Origin: Ophiobolus disseminans
Taxonomy: Eukaryota; Ascomycota; Dothideomycetes; Pleosporales; Phaeosphaeriaceae
Length of the DNA: 64,000 nt
Reading direction: 5' to 3'
Assembly: GCA_010093685.1 (NCBI GenBank)
Contig: MU006219.1
Location: 329,531-393,530, forward strand
A model generated the notes under the pieces. That model was not told where the DNA came from. It saw only the letters and a program-made list of their open reading frames with translations, and ran no database searches. Shown here one piece after another: positions 21,378 to 31,017 of this stretch (positions within the stretch are counted from its first letter, which is position 1; every line of letters starts with the position of its first letter). The position numbers were made by a program, and so were the translations under genes.

Positions 21378-23183
21378 TCAGCCCTCGATAGCCTGCTTCT
21401 GACTCTCCTCACCACCCTCATCCGCCGGCCCCAATCCCCCCTTCGCCGGCCCACAAAGCTGCACCCCATCCCTACTAAACCGACTCCCATGCACAGGGCA
21501 ATCCCAACTCTTCTCCGCCTTATTCCAGCACACCACGCCCTTGAGATGCGGACACAGCGCACTGAACTTATGCACCCGGCCGCCCTCATCCTTGTACACA
21601 GCGAGCGGGCTGCTAGTCTTGGTATTAAGCACGCCGCCGTCGCCTGGTACAAGGTCTTCGATGTCCGTAATGTCCGACTGGAGGAAGCGCTTGTACTGCG
21701 CGTTAATCTGGAGGTCGTGCGAGATGATGCTGGGGAGGGATTTGAGCATCGAGGCGACGCGCTTGGGATCGTAAACCTCGGACCAGGGGTTGTTCTCCCC
21801 TGAGATGTCGTCTGCGATGATTTTGCCCGCGAGGACGCCGTGCGTGAGGCCGTTTCCCGAGTCTCCGGTGATGATGTAGACGTGCTTCATACCTTGGTTC
21901 AAGCCGATGAAGGCCATGAAGTCGACAGGCTCGTTGACTTGGCCGCTCCATTTGTAGTCGATGGATTGTACCTGTGGGAAGCGTGCGAGGGTCCATTCTT
22001 CGAGCTCTTTGAAGGGAGCGAGGGTGTCGTCCTGGCCGACTTTGTGGTCGCCGCCGCCGACGACGAGATAGTCGCTCTTCTCGTCGCACGCGGTGAGACG
22101 GACGTACTTGTAGATTTCGGCAGAGTCGTAGAAGAGGCAGTCCTCGATGGAGCCCTTGGGTACGCGGGCGGCGATGCAGTATGTGCGGAAGTACTCCTCT
22201 TGGGCAATGACAGAGAGTTTCTGGAGGGGGATCATGGTTGCCTCGACGGCATCGGCGCACTTGATGGTGTGGCCGTCGATTGTCTTGACATAGACGTCCT
22301 TGTGGCCCATGCCCAGGATCTCGACGCCCTTCTCGGAGACATCCATGCATCGTGTGTTTGTGTAGCAGGAGAAGTTTGGTTGCTGCTTGAGGAACTCGAG
22401 GAGGCCAACAAGGTACTTGGTGGGATGGAATGTCGCTTGGTTGGCATAGATGACGGCGTCGCTCTGGTCAATTGCACCGTCCCAGCCCCTGAGCTTGAAG
22501 CCCTCCTTGTATTCGGCCTCGAGACCGACCTCCTTCGCCTTGCGGCCCTCCTCAATTATCGTCCTGATGTCGTCTGCGTGCTCTTTGGTGCCTTTGGGGT
22601 ACTGCGAAAAGTCGTACCCAGGAAGTTGGCGGTATTCGCACTCGATGCCGTGCTGCTTGGAGAGCTCGCCCACGCGGTTGAGCGCCCACTGGTGCGACTC
22701 GGCTGCGAGTCTCGCGCCCTTGTCTCCGTGCTTCTTCGCAATCTCTGGGTATCCGTCGTCCAAGTCGCTCGCCAGATGGCCACTCGTACGTCCAGACTCG
22801 CCCGAGAGTACCTCGCGACTCTCAATCAGGACGACGTTCAAGCCACGAGTGACGAGTTCATACGCCGTCGAGATACCAGAAATACCGGCGCCAATAACAC
22901 AAACATCCGTCTCGAGATCGCGGTCGAGCTTTGAGAATCTCGGCATGCTGTCATATGGGACCTTGTGAATCCACACGGGGTCCGTCTCGCCGCTAGTGAA
23001 TCTGGCATGTTCAGGGCTCTTCATGGAAACGGAAGCCATGGTGGCTCGTTGTTGTTGAAGTGCGGGAAGCCTAGTCAATTGCTGTAATCTAGGCGTGAAG
23101 CTCAAATTCCTAGCTGCTTGGGTATAAGTTGATATTGCAATGTATCGTAGTGGACTGGATGTGAGAAGACGAGGCAGATACAT
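21378..23183 (-). CDS. FAD-dependent oxidoreductase with C-terminal Rieske [2Fe-2S] domain
   Basis: A single exon gives 601 residues from the ATG at 23183; the frame is open to 23228 only from a GTG. The first ~60 residues are basic and Ser/Leu-rich, plausibly a mitochondrial targeting sequence. A DAO-type FAD fold follows with the dinucleotide motif VCVIGAGISGISTAYEL and the C-terminal FAD segment VYIITGDSGNGLTHG. The last ~90 residues carry a Rieske cluster motif with ligands in CPHLKG and CPVHGSRF. The family (DadA-like plus Rieske) is common in bacteria and fungi. It probably oxidises an amine or amino acid while passing electrons to the cluster. The substrate is unknown. Confidence 0.88.
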   Translation of the reverse strand: MYLPRLLTSSPLRYIAISTYTQAARNLSFTPRLQQLTRLPALQQQRATMASVSMKSPEHARFTSGETDPVWIHKVPYDSMPRFSKLDRDLETDVCVIGAGISGISTAYELVTRGLNVVLIESREVLSGESGRTSGHLASDLDDGYPEIAKKHGDKGARLAAESHQWALNRVGELSKQHGIECEYRQLPGYDFSQYPKGTKEHADDIRTIIEEGRKAKEVGLEAEYKEGFKLRGWDGAIDQSDAVIYANQATFHPTKYLVGLLEFLKQQPNFSCYTNTRCMDVSEKGVEILGMGHKDVYVKTIDGHTIKCADAVEATMIPLQKLSVIAQEEYFRTYCIAARVPKGSIEDCLFYDSAEIYKYVRLTACDEKSDYLVVGGGDHKVGQDDTLAPFKELEEWTLARFPQVQSIDYKWSGQVNEPVDFMAFIGLNQGMKHVYIITGDSGNGLTHGVLAGKIIADDISGENNPWSEVYDPKRVASMLKSLPSIISHDLQINAQYKRFLQSDITDIEDLVPGDGGVLNTKTSSPLAVYKDEGGRVHKFSALCPHLKGVVCWNKAEKSWDCPVHGSRFSRDGVQLCGPAKGGLGPADEGGEESQKQAIEG

Positions 23184-23737
23184 TGACGTGTTATCAACAA
23201 CAAGTGAGAAGAGCTGCCAGGTCAGCACACAGCACGTGGATACGTCCGCGCAAGTAGACGAAGCTCCTGCTGCGAATAATTATGACGCTCTCATGCAATG
23301 CGGCTGTTACAATTGGCCGGGACATTGTCGCGGAGGCAGGTGAAGGTCTCGTGTTATTGCTGTTGCTTGTTCTGGTGCGTTTTGACGATATCATGACGTT
23401 GATCGCGAGCGGCTCCGTGGAACGACATCACGCCTCGAATGAATGATGAGACGTTGACGATGTGATAAGATTGGATGGATATGTGTGCATAACCTTTCTC
23501 AAAAACACTGAACAAGTGTTGTACACGTTGCTACCTTGTGGGTTCGCGTCGTGGACGCGTTGGACCCTGAAAGAATCTGAAAAGAGAATCCGCGGGTCAC
23601 GTGTGGTATTCAGCTCATCTCAAAGCGATTGGTTTTTGCGACGGTTGACGTGCTGCAATATGAACGCTATCAAATTCGGAAATCAATGGTATACGTATAA
23701 TCAAAAGCAACCCGACTTACTCTTCTCAGAGCAGCCG
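23184..23737. other. Intergenic boundary on the left of the siderophore cluster
   Basis: This stretch separates the FAD/Rieske start from the 3' end of the SidI-like gene. No gene, RNA or repeat is evident. It marks the left limit of the siderophore genes. Confidence 0.45.
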
Positions 23738-25649
23738 CTACCTCTCCTTCAGCAGCCCCTCTGCAACATCCCTTAGCACGAACTTCTTGATCTTACCGCT
23801 TCCCGTAAGCGGCACTTCATCGCTGCAGTCCTCGCCCAGCCAAAAGATGTGGACGGGCGCTTTGTGCCTACCCAGCACCTTCCTCACCCAACTCCTGACC
23901 TCATCAAGACTTGGTTTATCTCCTCCTTCCTCCCGTAATAGGAAGGCTGCTGGCACTTCGACGTATCGTGGATGCGACACGCCGACAACGATGGCGCGTG
24001 ATATTGATGCGTGTTGCACAAGGCGCTCTTCAATCTCGAGCGGGTAGATGTTCTCGCCTCCTACGACATGTTAGTGACTCGAACTGAATGGGATGATGTG
24101 ATTGGAATACCTCGAATGATGATGTCCTTGAAACGACCAGTGATAGTGCAGTATCCATCGACATCGAGCATCGCCTCGTCGCCGGTATGCAACCACAGTT
24201 CACCATGCTCGTCTCGCACAAGTAGCTCAGCCGTCTTCTCAGGGTTCTCCCAATAACCGCGACAGACTTGGTAGCCCGCAACACATAGCTCGCCCCGCAC
24301 GCCAATAGGCACGATTCTATCTTCGTGGTCTGCGATCTTGACACGAGCGTGTGGTAGCACCGTGCCCACAGATGTAAGACGCGCATGCAACGAGTCTGTT
24401 GTATGTGCATTGAAAACCGTCGGTGATGCTTCGGTGAGGCCGTAGCTTGACGTAAAGTCTGACATGCCGAGGTCTTCAACCATGCGTTCCATGAGCCAGC
24501 GTGGCACGGGGCTACCTGCAACGATGCCTGTGCGAAGCTCGGATGTCCAGCCCACGGGCTTCTCGACTTCGATGATTGACTCCATCATCGCGGGAACACC
24601 ATGCAGTGCTGTACATTGCTCGTCAGAGATGGCATGCATTGTTGCGACGGGGTCGAACGACTCCGCGGGGAATACAATCTTTCCGCCGTGCGATAGAGTT
24701 GCGAGCAGACCAAGTGTGAGACCGAAGCAGTGGAATAGAGGCGGTGGGCAGCAGAGAACGTCGTCGGATGTGAGGTCCATTCGGTCGCCGATGAAGCGGG
24801 CGTTGTTGATGAGGTTGCTGCGGATGGTGTTAGTCTCTGCTCAGCATGAGAGGGAGAGAACATTACTGGTGTGTTAACATGGCAGCCTTGGGGTTTCCGG
24901 TGCTACCACTAGTGAACTGTAGGTTCGCAACGTCGTAGGGACTTATGATGCCATCGAAGATGTCGAGGATGTGCTCTGGTATGCTCTCCGCTTCTTGCAT
25001 GAATTCTTCGTACCCGATAAATCCATTACTGCCGCGTATCAAGCATACGCTCCTCAGATCTGGTAAAGCTGTATGAAGATCTTCGTCGTGTAACCGATCT
25101 AGAAGCGGTTCGTTGTCAAATCGCGCTATCGTAGGTGTCGTAAAGAGCATTCGGCATTCTATTGGTGTTAGTTGATGAGATTTGCAATACTCAAGCCCGA
25201 CTTTACTCACTGGTGTGCTTCAGAGCATATTCAACCTCCGTTGCTGTGTATGTGTTGTTGAGAGTAACGCATATCGCGCCAACCCGCGCACAAGCAAAGA
25301 AGAGAGCGATATATCTTTCGCAATTGCCGCTCATGATACCCACTCGATCCCTTGGGCGCACGCCATATTTCAGCAGTGCTCTCGCGAGCTGATTCGATTC
25401 ATTCCAGAGCCTTTGATATGTCCATCGCGCACCCGTCCATGGAATCACAATAGCTTCGTGGTGTGAATATTGCTCGACCTGTTGGTAAAGAAGTTGTGAG
25501 AGTGTGAGTTGCAGGAGAGGAGGATCTAATGGTCCAGAGACGATGGAGAGATTAGGGTATGGTGGTAGGATATATGGGTCGATTTGTAGTAGTGTTTGGT
25601 TTAGACGTTGCAGGGCATCACGCCGGGATTGATCTTGGATCTGCGCCAT
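23738..25649 (-). CDS. sidI: SidI-like acyl-CoA ligase of extracellular siderophore synthesis
   Basis: Four exons (25649-25211, 25158-24867, 24817-24111, 24060-23738) join in phase to 586 residues of the ANL adenylating superfamily. Visible core motifs are LQFTSGSTGNPKAAMLTH, SSYGLTEASPT, LWLHTGDEAMLDVDG, GRFKDIIIRGGENIYP and LTGSGKIKK. In Aspergillus SidI activates mevalonate as mevalonyl-CoA for fusarinine-type siderophores, working in peroxisomes through a PTS2. Here RLNQTLLQI near the N-terminus sits where a PTS2 would be but departs from the consensus. The assignment rests on the neighbours (SidF-like, NRPS). By sequence alone it could be any medium-chain acyl-CoA synthetase. Confidence 0.72.
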
Positions 25650-26255
25650 AGCAGTAACTCCTTCGAAATGCGAATCCTAGAAAGATTCCTGCTGTCAAAC
25701 AACAATATTCCGCCCAAATGCCGGGCCAGTGCTCGATGAATACGTAGTAACCGGAACGAAATGGTGGCTCAGATAGTGAAAAGCGATGAACGAGAAAGAC
25801 AATGAAGCCAGGGTGTACAGTAACACCCAGAGATAGTCGATCAACGTGCGGTACGAAATATCGATCTTCGACATGGCTCTTTGCTAGGACAGTGATGGCG
25901 CCTCGCTGATGCCTCGGATCTAATGGCTCTGGCAGGAAGCTGGTCCCACATGTCATCATATTAATTCCCGGAGTGTACTTTGACACATCCGATCGTTTTG
26001 CGAGGATCTTTTGCAACGGTCGCTGCAATAGCACCCCGGCTTGATCCATCACACCACCGTGGGCCAGTTACCAGCTGCTCCATTTGGGCACTACGCCGGC
26101 GTCGTCATCTGCTAGTCAAGCTCGGGTGCTGGTCAAAAGGATTATCCAGAGTGTTGCCAGGCCTAGAAATGATCATCCCCTGTCGGGTGGTGGAGTTGAG
26201 GAAAGGCGGGACATGCGACAACACGAGTACTAGCCTCAGTAGGGCTGTTGATCTC

Positions 26256-26264
26256 ATCAGATAA
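26256..26264 (+). promoter_or_regulatory. Iron-GATA (SreA-type) site ATCAGATAA
   Basis: Exact match to ATCWGATAA, the consensus bound by fungal SreA/SRE1 iron-responsive GATA repressors. It lies about 0.6 kb upstream of the SidI-like start codon. Confidence 0.65.
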
Positions 26265-26336
26265 GATTACATGAGGTAATAGCGACATCGGAGACGTCAT
26301 TTTGTGGAGCGCCAGAAAATTAGGGCAGCAGAGTTT

Positions 26337-26345
26337 TTATCTGAT
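26337..26345 (-). promoter_or_regulatory. Iron-GATA (SreA-type) site ATCAGATAA
   Basis: Exact match on the minus strand (TTATCTGAT on plus), about 0.7 kb upstream of the SidI-like start and 80 bp from the preceding site. Confidence 0.65.
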
Positions 26346-26448
26346 CAAACACGGGACGGGAAGGGCTGGCCGTGGAGGCTTGACAGCAATCCTGCTCGGC
26401 TCGGTGCTTCCCGTGCACTTACCTAAACTGATTCCTCCGACTTGGCAA

Positions 26449-26457
26449 ATCTGATAA
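26449..26457 (+). promoter_or_regulatory. Iron-GATA (SreA-type) site ATCTGATAA
   Basis: Third exact match in the same intergenic region, about 0.8 kb upstream of the SidI-like start. Confidence 0.62.
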
Positions 26458-27079
26458 AATTTTCCTGCATCTGCAGTACTTTGTTTTTTCGGGTCTGACA
26501 GTTGCTGAGTAGTTGGGTCCCACGACTTCTGCCAACTATCCTCTGATATTGTTATTGGTAGCGAGCATTTAAATTAGCGCATGCAAAGTCATGCCTGCAC
26601 CGGCTCCAAGGGCTACGTTTAGAATACGACCTTATTTTCAAGCCAGCGCTGACCCTGCATCCGTTCACTCTTGGGCGTGCGCCTCGTACGCAGTGCATTT
26701 TATGCCAGTGGTCAGTTCTCGATTCGCGCTATGCCGGAAATCGTCACTCTGCATAATCAGATGAAAAGTGGCCGCCAGTCCAGCCACAACTGGCCTGAGG
26801 CCAAAAGTTGACCTGGTTCATGACGTGCAAGCATGTTTAGCGCTTCCTAAGCGAAGGTGTGAACAGCTTAGGGGCTTGCTGCATACGCATGCCGAGTCCG
26901 GTATCATAACGCCGGTGGAAAAACCGACTACTCCGTTCTGTGGGGGATCGAGCGCCAGGGCACAGAGGCCGCCTGGAGAAAAAAGAATTGGTGAGCGTAC
27001 CATGCAGGGGTTTAGTTTTATGGAATCGATTTGTTGCATTATGTGTCCAGACAATTGTAGTGATTTTGGAACTTTCAGA

Positions 27080-28456
27080 CTAGAGTTTTGCGAGAGCATC
27101 AAGGCTTGGGCGTACTCTCTCGTCACCATCCCAGACAAACGGACTCAAAGTGAAGAATTTCTCCCTGTTAACCATCATCAGCGCACTGCGTTTGTGCGGT
27201 AGATCCATGAGCTTTTCGACGTGAAATCCGTGCACAAAGTCATACGCCAATACTGTGCTGCTGGTAGCTGCTGGTTCGCCGACCAGGTTCCAGGTGCGTG
27301 GCTCATCAAGGAACATGTAATGCATCAAGCCAGACCACCAGGCAGATACCCGGTAAGGTCCTCTGAACCTGACGTCACCTACTAACGAATGTCTGCCGCG
27401 ATCGTAGGGCGACGACTGGAAGTGAGCGCCCATGTGGTCTTCCTGTAGTGGTGGTCAGCAAGGAGTCAAAGAGCAAGCCGGAAGCAGACATGAGCGTACC
27501 ATAGCCCAATAGACTTCGAAGTATGCAAACAAGATGCTGTCAAACGCCGCGAACATGGTCAACACGTGGGGGTCGTCATGGAGCTTCCGGAGATATTCGC
27601 GATGCTCGTCCACTGTCCCGGTTTCATTCCATCCGGCAGCCACACGTGGGTCGTTCTGCCATTTGTGGAAGAGGTTGAGATGATCAGCGTTGGTGTAATC
27701 GAGAGCGATCATCGTAAAATGTTCCTTGAGGTGCGGTACCCATCTGCTGTAGATGATGGACCCGGGTTGCGGCTTTGGCTCGCGCACGGGATGCCAAGTA
27801 TGCCGTGGAACGGCCGGGAACTGGGTAGACGGTGCATTTTGGAATGGGAATGGAGGGTAGCTCTGAATGATTGGCTTCCCAGAAGCATCAAGTTGCGGTG
27901 CCCACACAGGACGAGCTCCAAATGGAGATCCAGCACCCTGCCAGAAAGTGCCTCGCAGCAGCAAATGTCCGTCATGAGGTGCGGCAGTATTCGAAGTTTT
28001 TGGATGGGACAGAAACAGACCAGTGGCATACAGTTCCTGTGCTAGGGTTTGTGAGTCTTTTCCCGAGAAAAGCACTCGCAGATGCTCGACTAGGGGATGC
28101 AGTGAGATCAGCGTATATGCAACGAGCCACATCTGTGGAACGGTCGGTCTGTCGCCAGTCCAGGAGACAGTAAGGTAGGGTGATCTACGCGCACGCGCCC
28201 AAGAGCTGTTATCTCCTGTCGGGGGTACTGCATTGTCCGCCAAAAAGTCGATATCGGTAAAGGACACTGCATCGTTATGCAGTAGCGTAGGCGGAGGAAG
28301 TCCTTCACTAGTAGGAGACACCTTGGATGGTTGGACTTGATGAATAGGTTTGTCGCTCGCAGTCGAAGTGGTGACCTCATAAGAGGTAAGGAAAGGATGT
28401 GGTAGCTTCAGGATCAAAGCCTCTGGTAAGGCGTTCGGCTTGGCTTGTTGTGCCAT
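27080..28456 (-). CDS. sidF: SidF-like siderophore acyltransferase (peroxisomal, ends AKL)
   Basis: Two exons (28456-27500 and 27442-27080, intron 57 bp) give 439 residues. The C-terminal half is the GNAT-like fold of siderophore acetyltransferases of the IucB/AcsA type: FHKWQNDPRVAAGWNE, ILFAYFEVYWAM-EDHMGAH across the intron, and YDRGRHSLVGDVRFRG. SidF of Aspergillus transfers anhydromevalonyl from CoA to N5-hydroxyornithine in peroxisomes. Here the last three residues are AKL, a good PTS1. SidL-type transacetylases share the fold, so the acyl group is inferred from the neighbouring CoA ligase and NRPS. The gene is divergent from the SidA-like gene over 560 bp. The ATG at 28456 was chosen; further upstream only a TTG is in frame. 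Confidence 0.8.
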
Positions 28457-29016
28457 GGTACGCAATAGGATCGTTTGTAGATGGTAGCAACGCAGTACGA
28501 GGGCCTTTTAGTTGTGTATGGAGACTCCCGTGAATAGCTCACAGCTCGAGTCTGCTCAACTCAATCTCGTGCTGTGTAAAGAGTACTGCCGAGGTTAAGG
28601 GTGGGGATGATGCAGGTCGGCTAGCCTACATTGCATATTACGTGGTTTTAGGTGATCTTCACCGTGGCGCCCGACGGCTCGGAGGAAACAACAGGGATGC
28701 TGTTTGGCCGTTAGCTTTGATTGCTGACCGCATCATGTGGGCCCACCTAGTAAAACATCCCACACTCTGTCGCTTGCGTCGACACGGGCGCTAGGTGTCG
28801 GTGACATATCTGCTTCGATCTGTGTTCGGTGCAGCTTGCCTACGCAGGCCAATGCGCAAGTGTTTGCAATCTATGCACGAGTTAATCCGGACCGTATCAT
28901 AATCTTGTCTCATACAAACTCCAGCTTCAAATCTTTCATCGTCTTGTCATCTTGTTGTACTTTATCACTTTCGTGAATTGATTACTACTTTGAAAACCCA
29001 TTGTGCTGCAAACAAC
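28457..29016. promoter_or_regulatory. Divergent promoter of SidF-like and SidA-like genes
   Basis: The 560 bp between two oppositely oriented siderophore genes must contain both promoters. No exact ATCWGATAA site was found here, unlike the promoters of the SidI-like, ABC, NRPS and SIT genes. Confidence 0.5.
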
Positions 29017-30306
29017 ATGACCTCAACCGAGCAATCGAGTAGGTCATTGGAGCCCATTTCCGACTCTACCGCTTCGTCTGCCGCTCCGATATACGACCTC
29101 GTGTGTATTGGATTCGGTCCAGCGCAGATTGCTACAGCTATCGCCAACCGGGAGGCGAAAAACCCATCAAAGGTGCTCTATCTGGAGCGCAAGCCGTCGT
29201 TTTCATGGCACTCTGGGAAGCATTTGGCCCGGACCCGCATGGAAAACCCATTCCTGTATGACCTCGCAACGGTTCGGAATCCCAGGTCCGCCTTTAGCTA
29301 TGTCAATTACCTGCTCGCACGCAAACGCCTCATTGAGTTCGCCAATTCCGACCGTCTCAATCCCTTGCGAGTAGAGTTCGAGGACTATTTGAGATGGTGT
29401 GCTGAGCAGTTCAAGGAGGAAGTGAGATATGGTAGCGAGGCTGTCGAGGTTATCCCGGATTCACAAGATGAGGCCGTAAAGGCATGGAAGATCGCCGTTC
29501 GAGACCAGAATGGCATCTTATCAGTTGTGCGAGGAAGAGTTATCATTGCACCATCTCCGGCAAGCGACGGCACTCCTAAGCAGAAGCCACTCACATCTGT
29601 GGACTTCCTTGCTGGCCAGCGAATAATCTCCACGGACGACTATCGTTTGGCACGGAATGGTCTGCGAGGGGTCAATGAGCCTCGACTGAACGTTGCCGTG
29701 GTAGGTTCCGGCCGACGAACCACGGAGATCATAGATGATCTGTTATCTTGCCCACGTCTGGGTAATGTGACAGTAGTAACCGAAGACGAGTCGCTTGCTC
29801 CGCTTCGGATCCTCGGCGAGCAAGAGCCGCCTCAGCCACGGCTGTGCTCTATCTGGGCGAAGCCTTCTTGCAGCCAACAAGGAGCGGTCACCGAGGCGTC
29901 GGAGCTTGTCCAGACAATCTACATGCGGGCGTATGAGAAGCAGGTCGCTAGCAGAGGCCAATACAGCCTACGCATCGTCGTTGGGAAGGATGCTGCTGAG
30001 CCCTGCTCAAAGGCAAATATCATCATTCGGGACACTGCTCCTAGTCCAATGCCAAGCACAGAGATGCTTCAGAGTCTCGACGCCCTGGTATTGGGCTGCC
30101 GGTCGAAAGGTGACAGCCTGGAGGAGGTACAATTCAAACGAGGCGTGGTTGCTGAGGGCTGTCGCGTCTTCCTGATGTCAGCGCATTCTGAAGGCGGACG
30201 GTCACTGGCAAAGGATATTGCGATCACAGCTGGCCGAGTAGTCGGCGCAATTTCGTCAGGGAGCAAAGGGCGACGGGAGGGAGTAGTGGTGCAAGCGCGG
30301 ATGTGA
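29017..30306 (+). CDS. Divergent SidA-like N-monooxygenase (ornithine N5-hydroxylase family)
   Basis: A single exon encodes 429 residues, shorter than SidA-type enzymes (about 500). The FAD motif (VCIGFGPAQIATAIA, about 29-43), the family block LATVRNPRSAFSYVNYL and the NADPH motif VVGSGRRTTEI (about 228-238) identify a flavin N-hydroxylating monooxygenase. Several features depart from SidA. The block before LAT reads NPFLYD, where SidA has a Lys (K107) that binds ornithine. The middle stretch that carries the two ornithine-binding Asn residues in SidA is replaced by an unrelated Pro/Cys segment. The usual C-terminal ATGY-type motif reads VLGCRSK. It may hydroxylate a different amine, or be a decaying paralogue. 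The first ATG is at 29017. Confidence 0.78.
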   Translation: MTSTEQSSRSLEPISDSTASSAAPIYDLVCIGFGPAQIATAIANREAKNPSKVLYLERKPSFSWHSGKHLARTRMENPFLYDLATVRNPRSAFSYVNYLLARKRLIEFANSDRLNPLRVEFEDYLRWCAEQFKEEVRYGSEAVEVIPDSQDEAVKAWKIAVRDQNGILSVVRGRVIIAPSPASDGTPKQKPLTSVDFLAGQRIISTDDYRLARNGLRGVNEPRLNVAVVGSGRRTTEIIDDLLSCPRLGNVTVVTEDESLAPLRILGEQEPPQPRLCSIWAKPSCSQQGAVTEASELVQTIYMRAYEKQVASRGQYSLRIVVGKDAAEPCSKANIIIRDTAPSPMPSTEMLQSLDALVLGCRSKGDSLEEVQFKRGVVAEGCRVFLMSAHSEGGRSLAKDIAITAGRVVGAISSGSKGRREGVVVQARM

Positions 30307-31017
30307 GGAGGTGAAACTGTATCTTGGGGTAGAATTGCTCCGTGCACGTGTTTCTTAGCGTGCCCTCGTGCAACCTTTCTCTCTCCATATGTTAGCCTAG
30401 ATATCTTCAATTAATTTCGTGTTGCTTATCGAACACTGAAGATGCTACGAAAACACAGACTTCCACTCCAGGTGTTAGGCCAGATGATGCACGAGCTTAT
30501 TTCGACGAGGACGCTGGTGACGCCAGATCCGAGATGACGGCAGCAGGCCTAAAGCGGGAAGGCGCAATGAAAAATCTGATAAGATTGGCAGGTGTTCCGG
30601 CATCGCTCCGAGCCTATGTGCGCCCTGTCTCCACCACTCAACTGCCACACCAGGCCGCCCCAGCATCCTTCGTGCATTGGCTCCACTGGAGGCTATACCC
30701 GTTGACGTTATACCAGCAATTTGCCAGCTGCCACTATGTCGATCCTGGCCATCGCGGCTTGGGGCGGCCACAGCTCCCTGACGACCTTCATGCAGGCGCG
30801 TTCGCTGAACACCTGCGATTTCGTCACGTCCTACCAAAATTTGTCTCCCGCAACGGAATCTCGTCATACTGCAGCCTGTATATCCTCGACAATTTTACGG
30901 CTTCATACTGACGAACTCAAAATCTCATGAGGATAGCCAGCTCTACCTTTCACTCGAACCATATCCGTACTCGTTGAGCCCACGACCAAACCATTTCCCC
31001 TAGCTCACACATGCTCG
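30307..31017. other. Upstream region of the ABC transporter
   Basis: No gene is supportable. Frames of 60-130 codons on both strands overlap each other without family features. One iron-GATA site lies at 30574-30582. Confidence 0.45.
30574..30582 (+). promoter_or_regulatory. Iron-GATA (SreA-type) site ATCTGATAA
   Basis: Exact ATCWGATAA match about 0.44 kb upstream of the ABC transporter start and about 0.27 kb downstream of the SidA-like stop. Confidence 0.65.

Larger units (their letters stand above)
25650..27079. other. Long intergenic region upstream of the SidI-like gene
   Basis: About 1.4 kb without a supportable gene. It holds three copies of the iron-GATA site ATCWGATAA between 26256 and 26457. 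A 144-codon frame on the minus strand (25618-26052) overlaps the SidI start and has no recognisable features; it is probably 5' leader. Confidence 0.5.

Noticed and set aside
21840..22934. 364-codon plus frame inside the FAD/Rieske gene
   Set aside because: It is the antisense shadow of a gene with clear FAD and Rieske motifs.
25618..26052. 144-codon minus frame upstream of the SidI-like gene
   Set aside because: It overlaps the SidI-like start, has no recognisable domain and is likely 5' leader.
30534..30911. 125-codon plus frame and overlapping minus frame upstream of the ABC gene
   Set aside because: The frames on both strands overlap, lack motifs, and the region carries a regulatory site.
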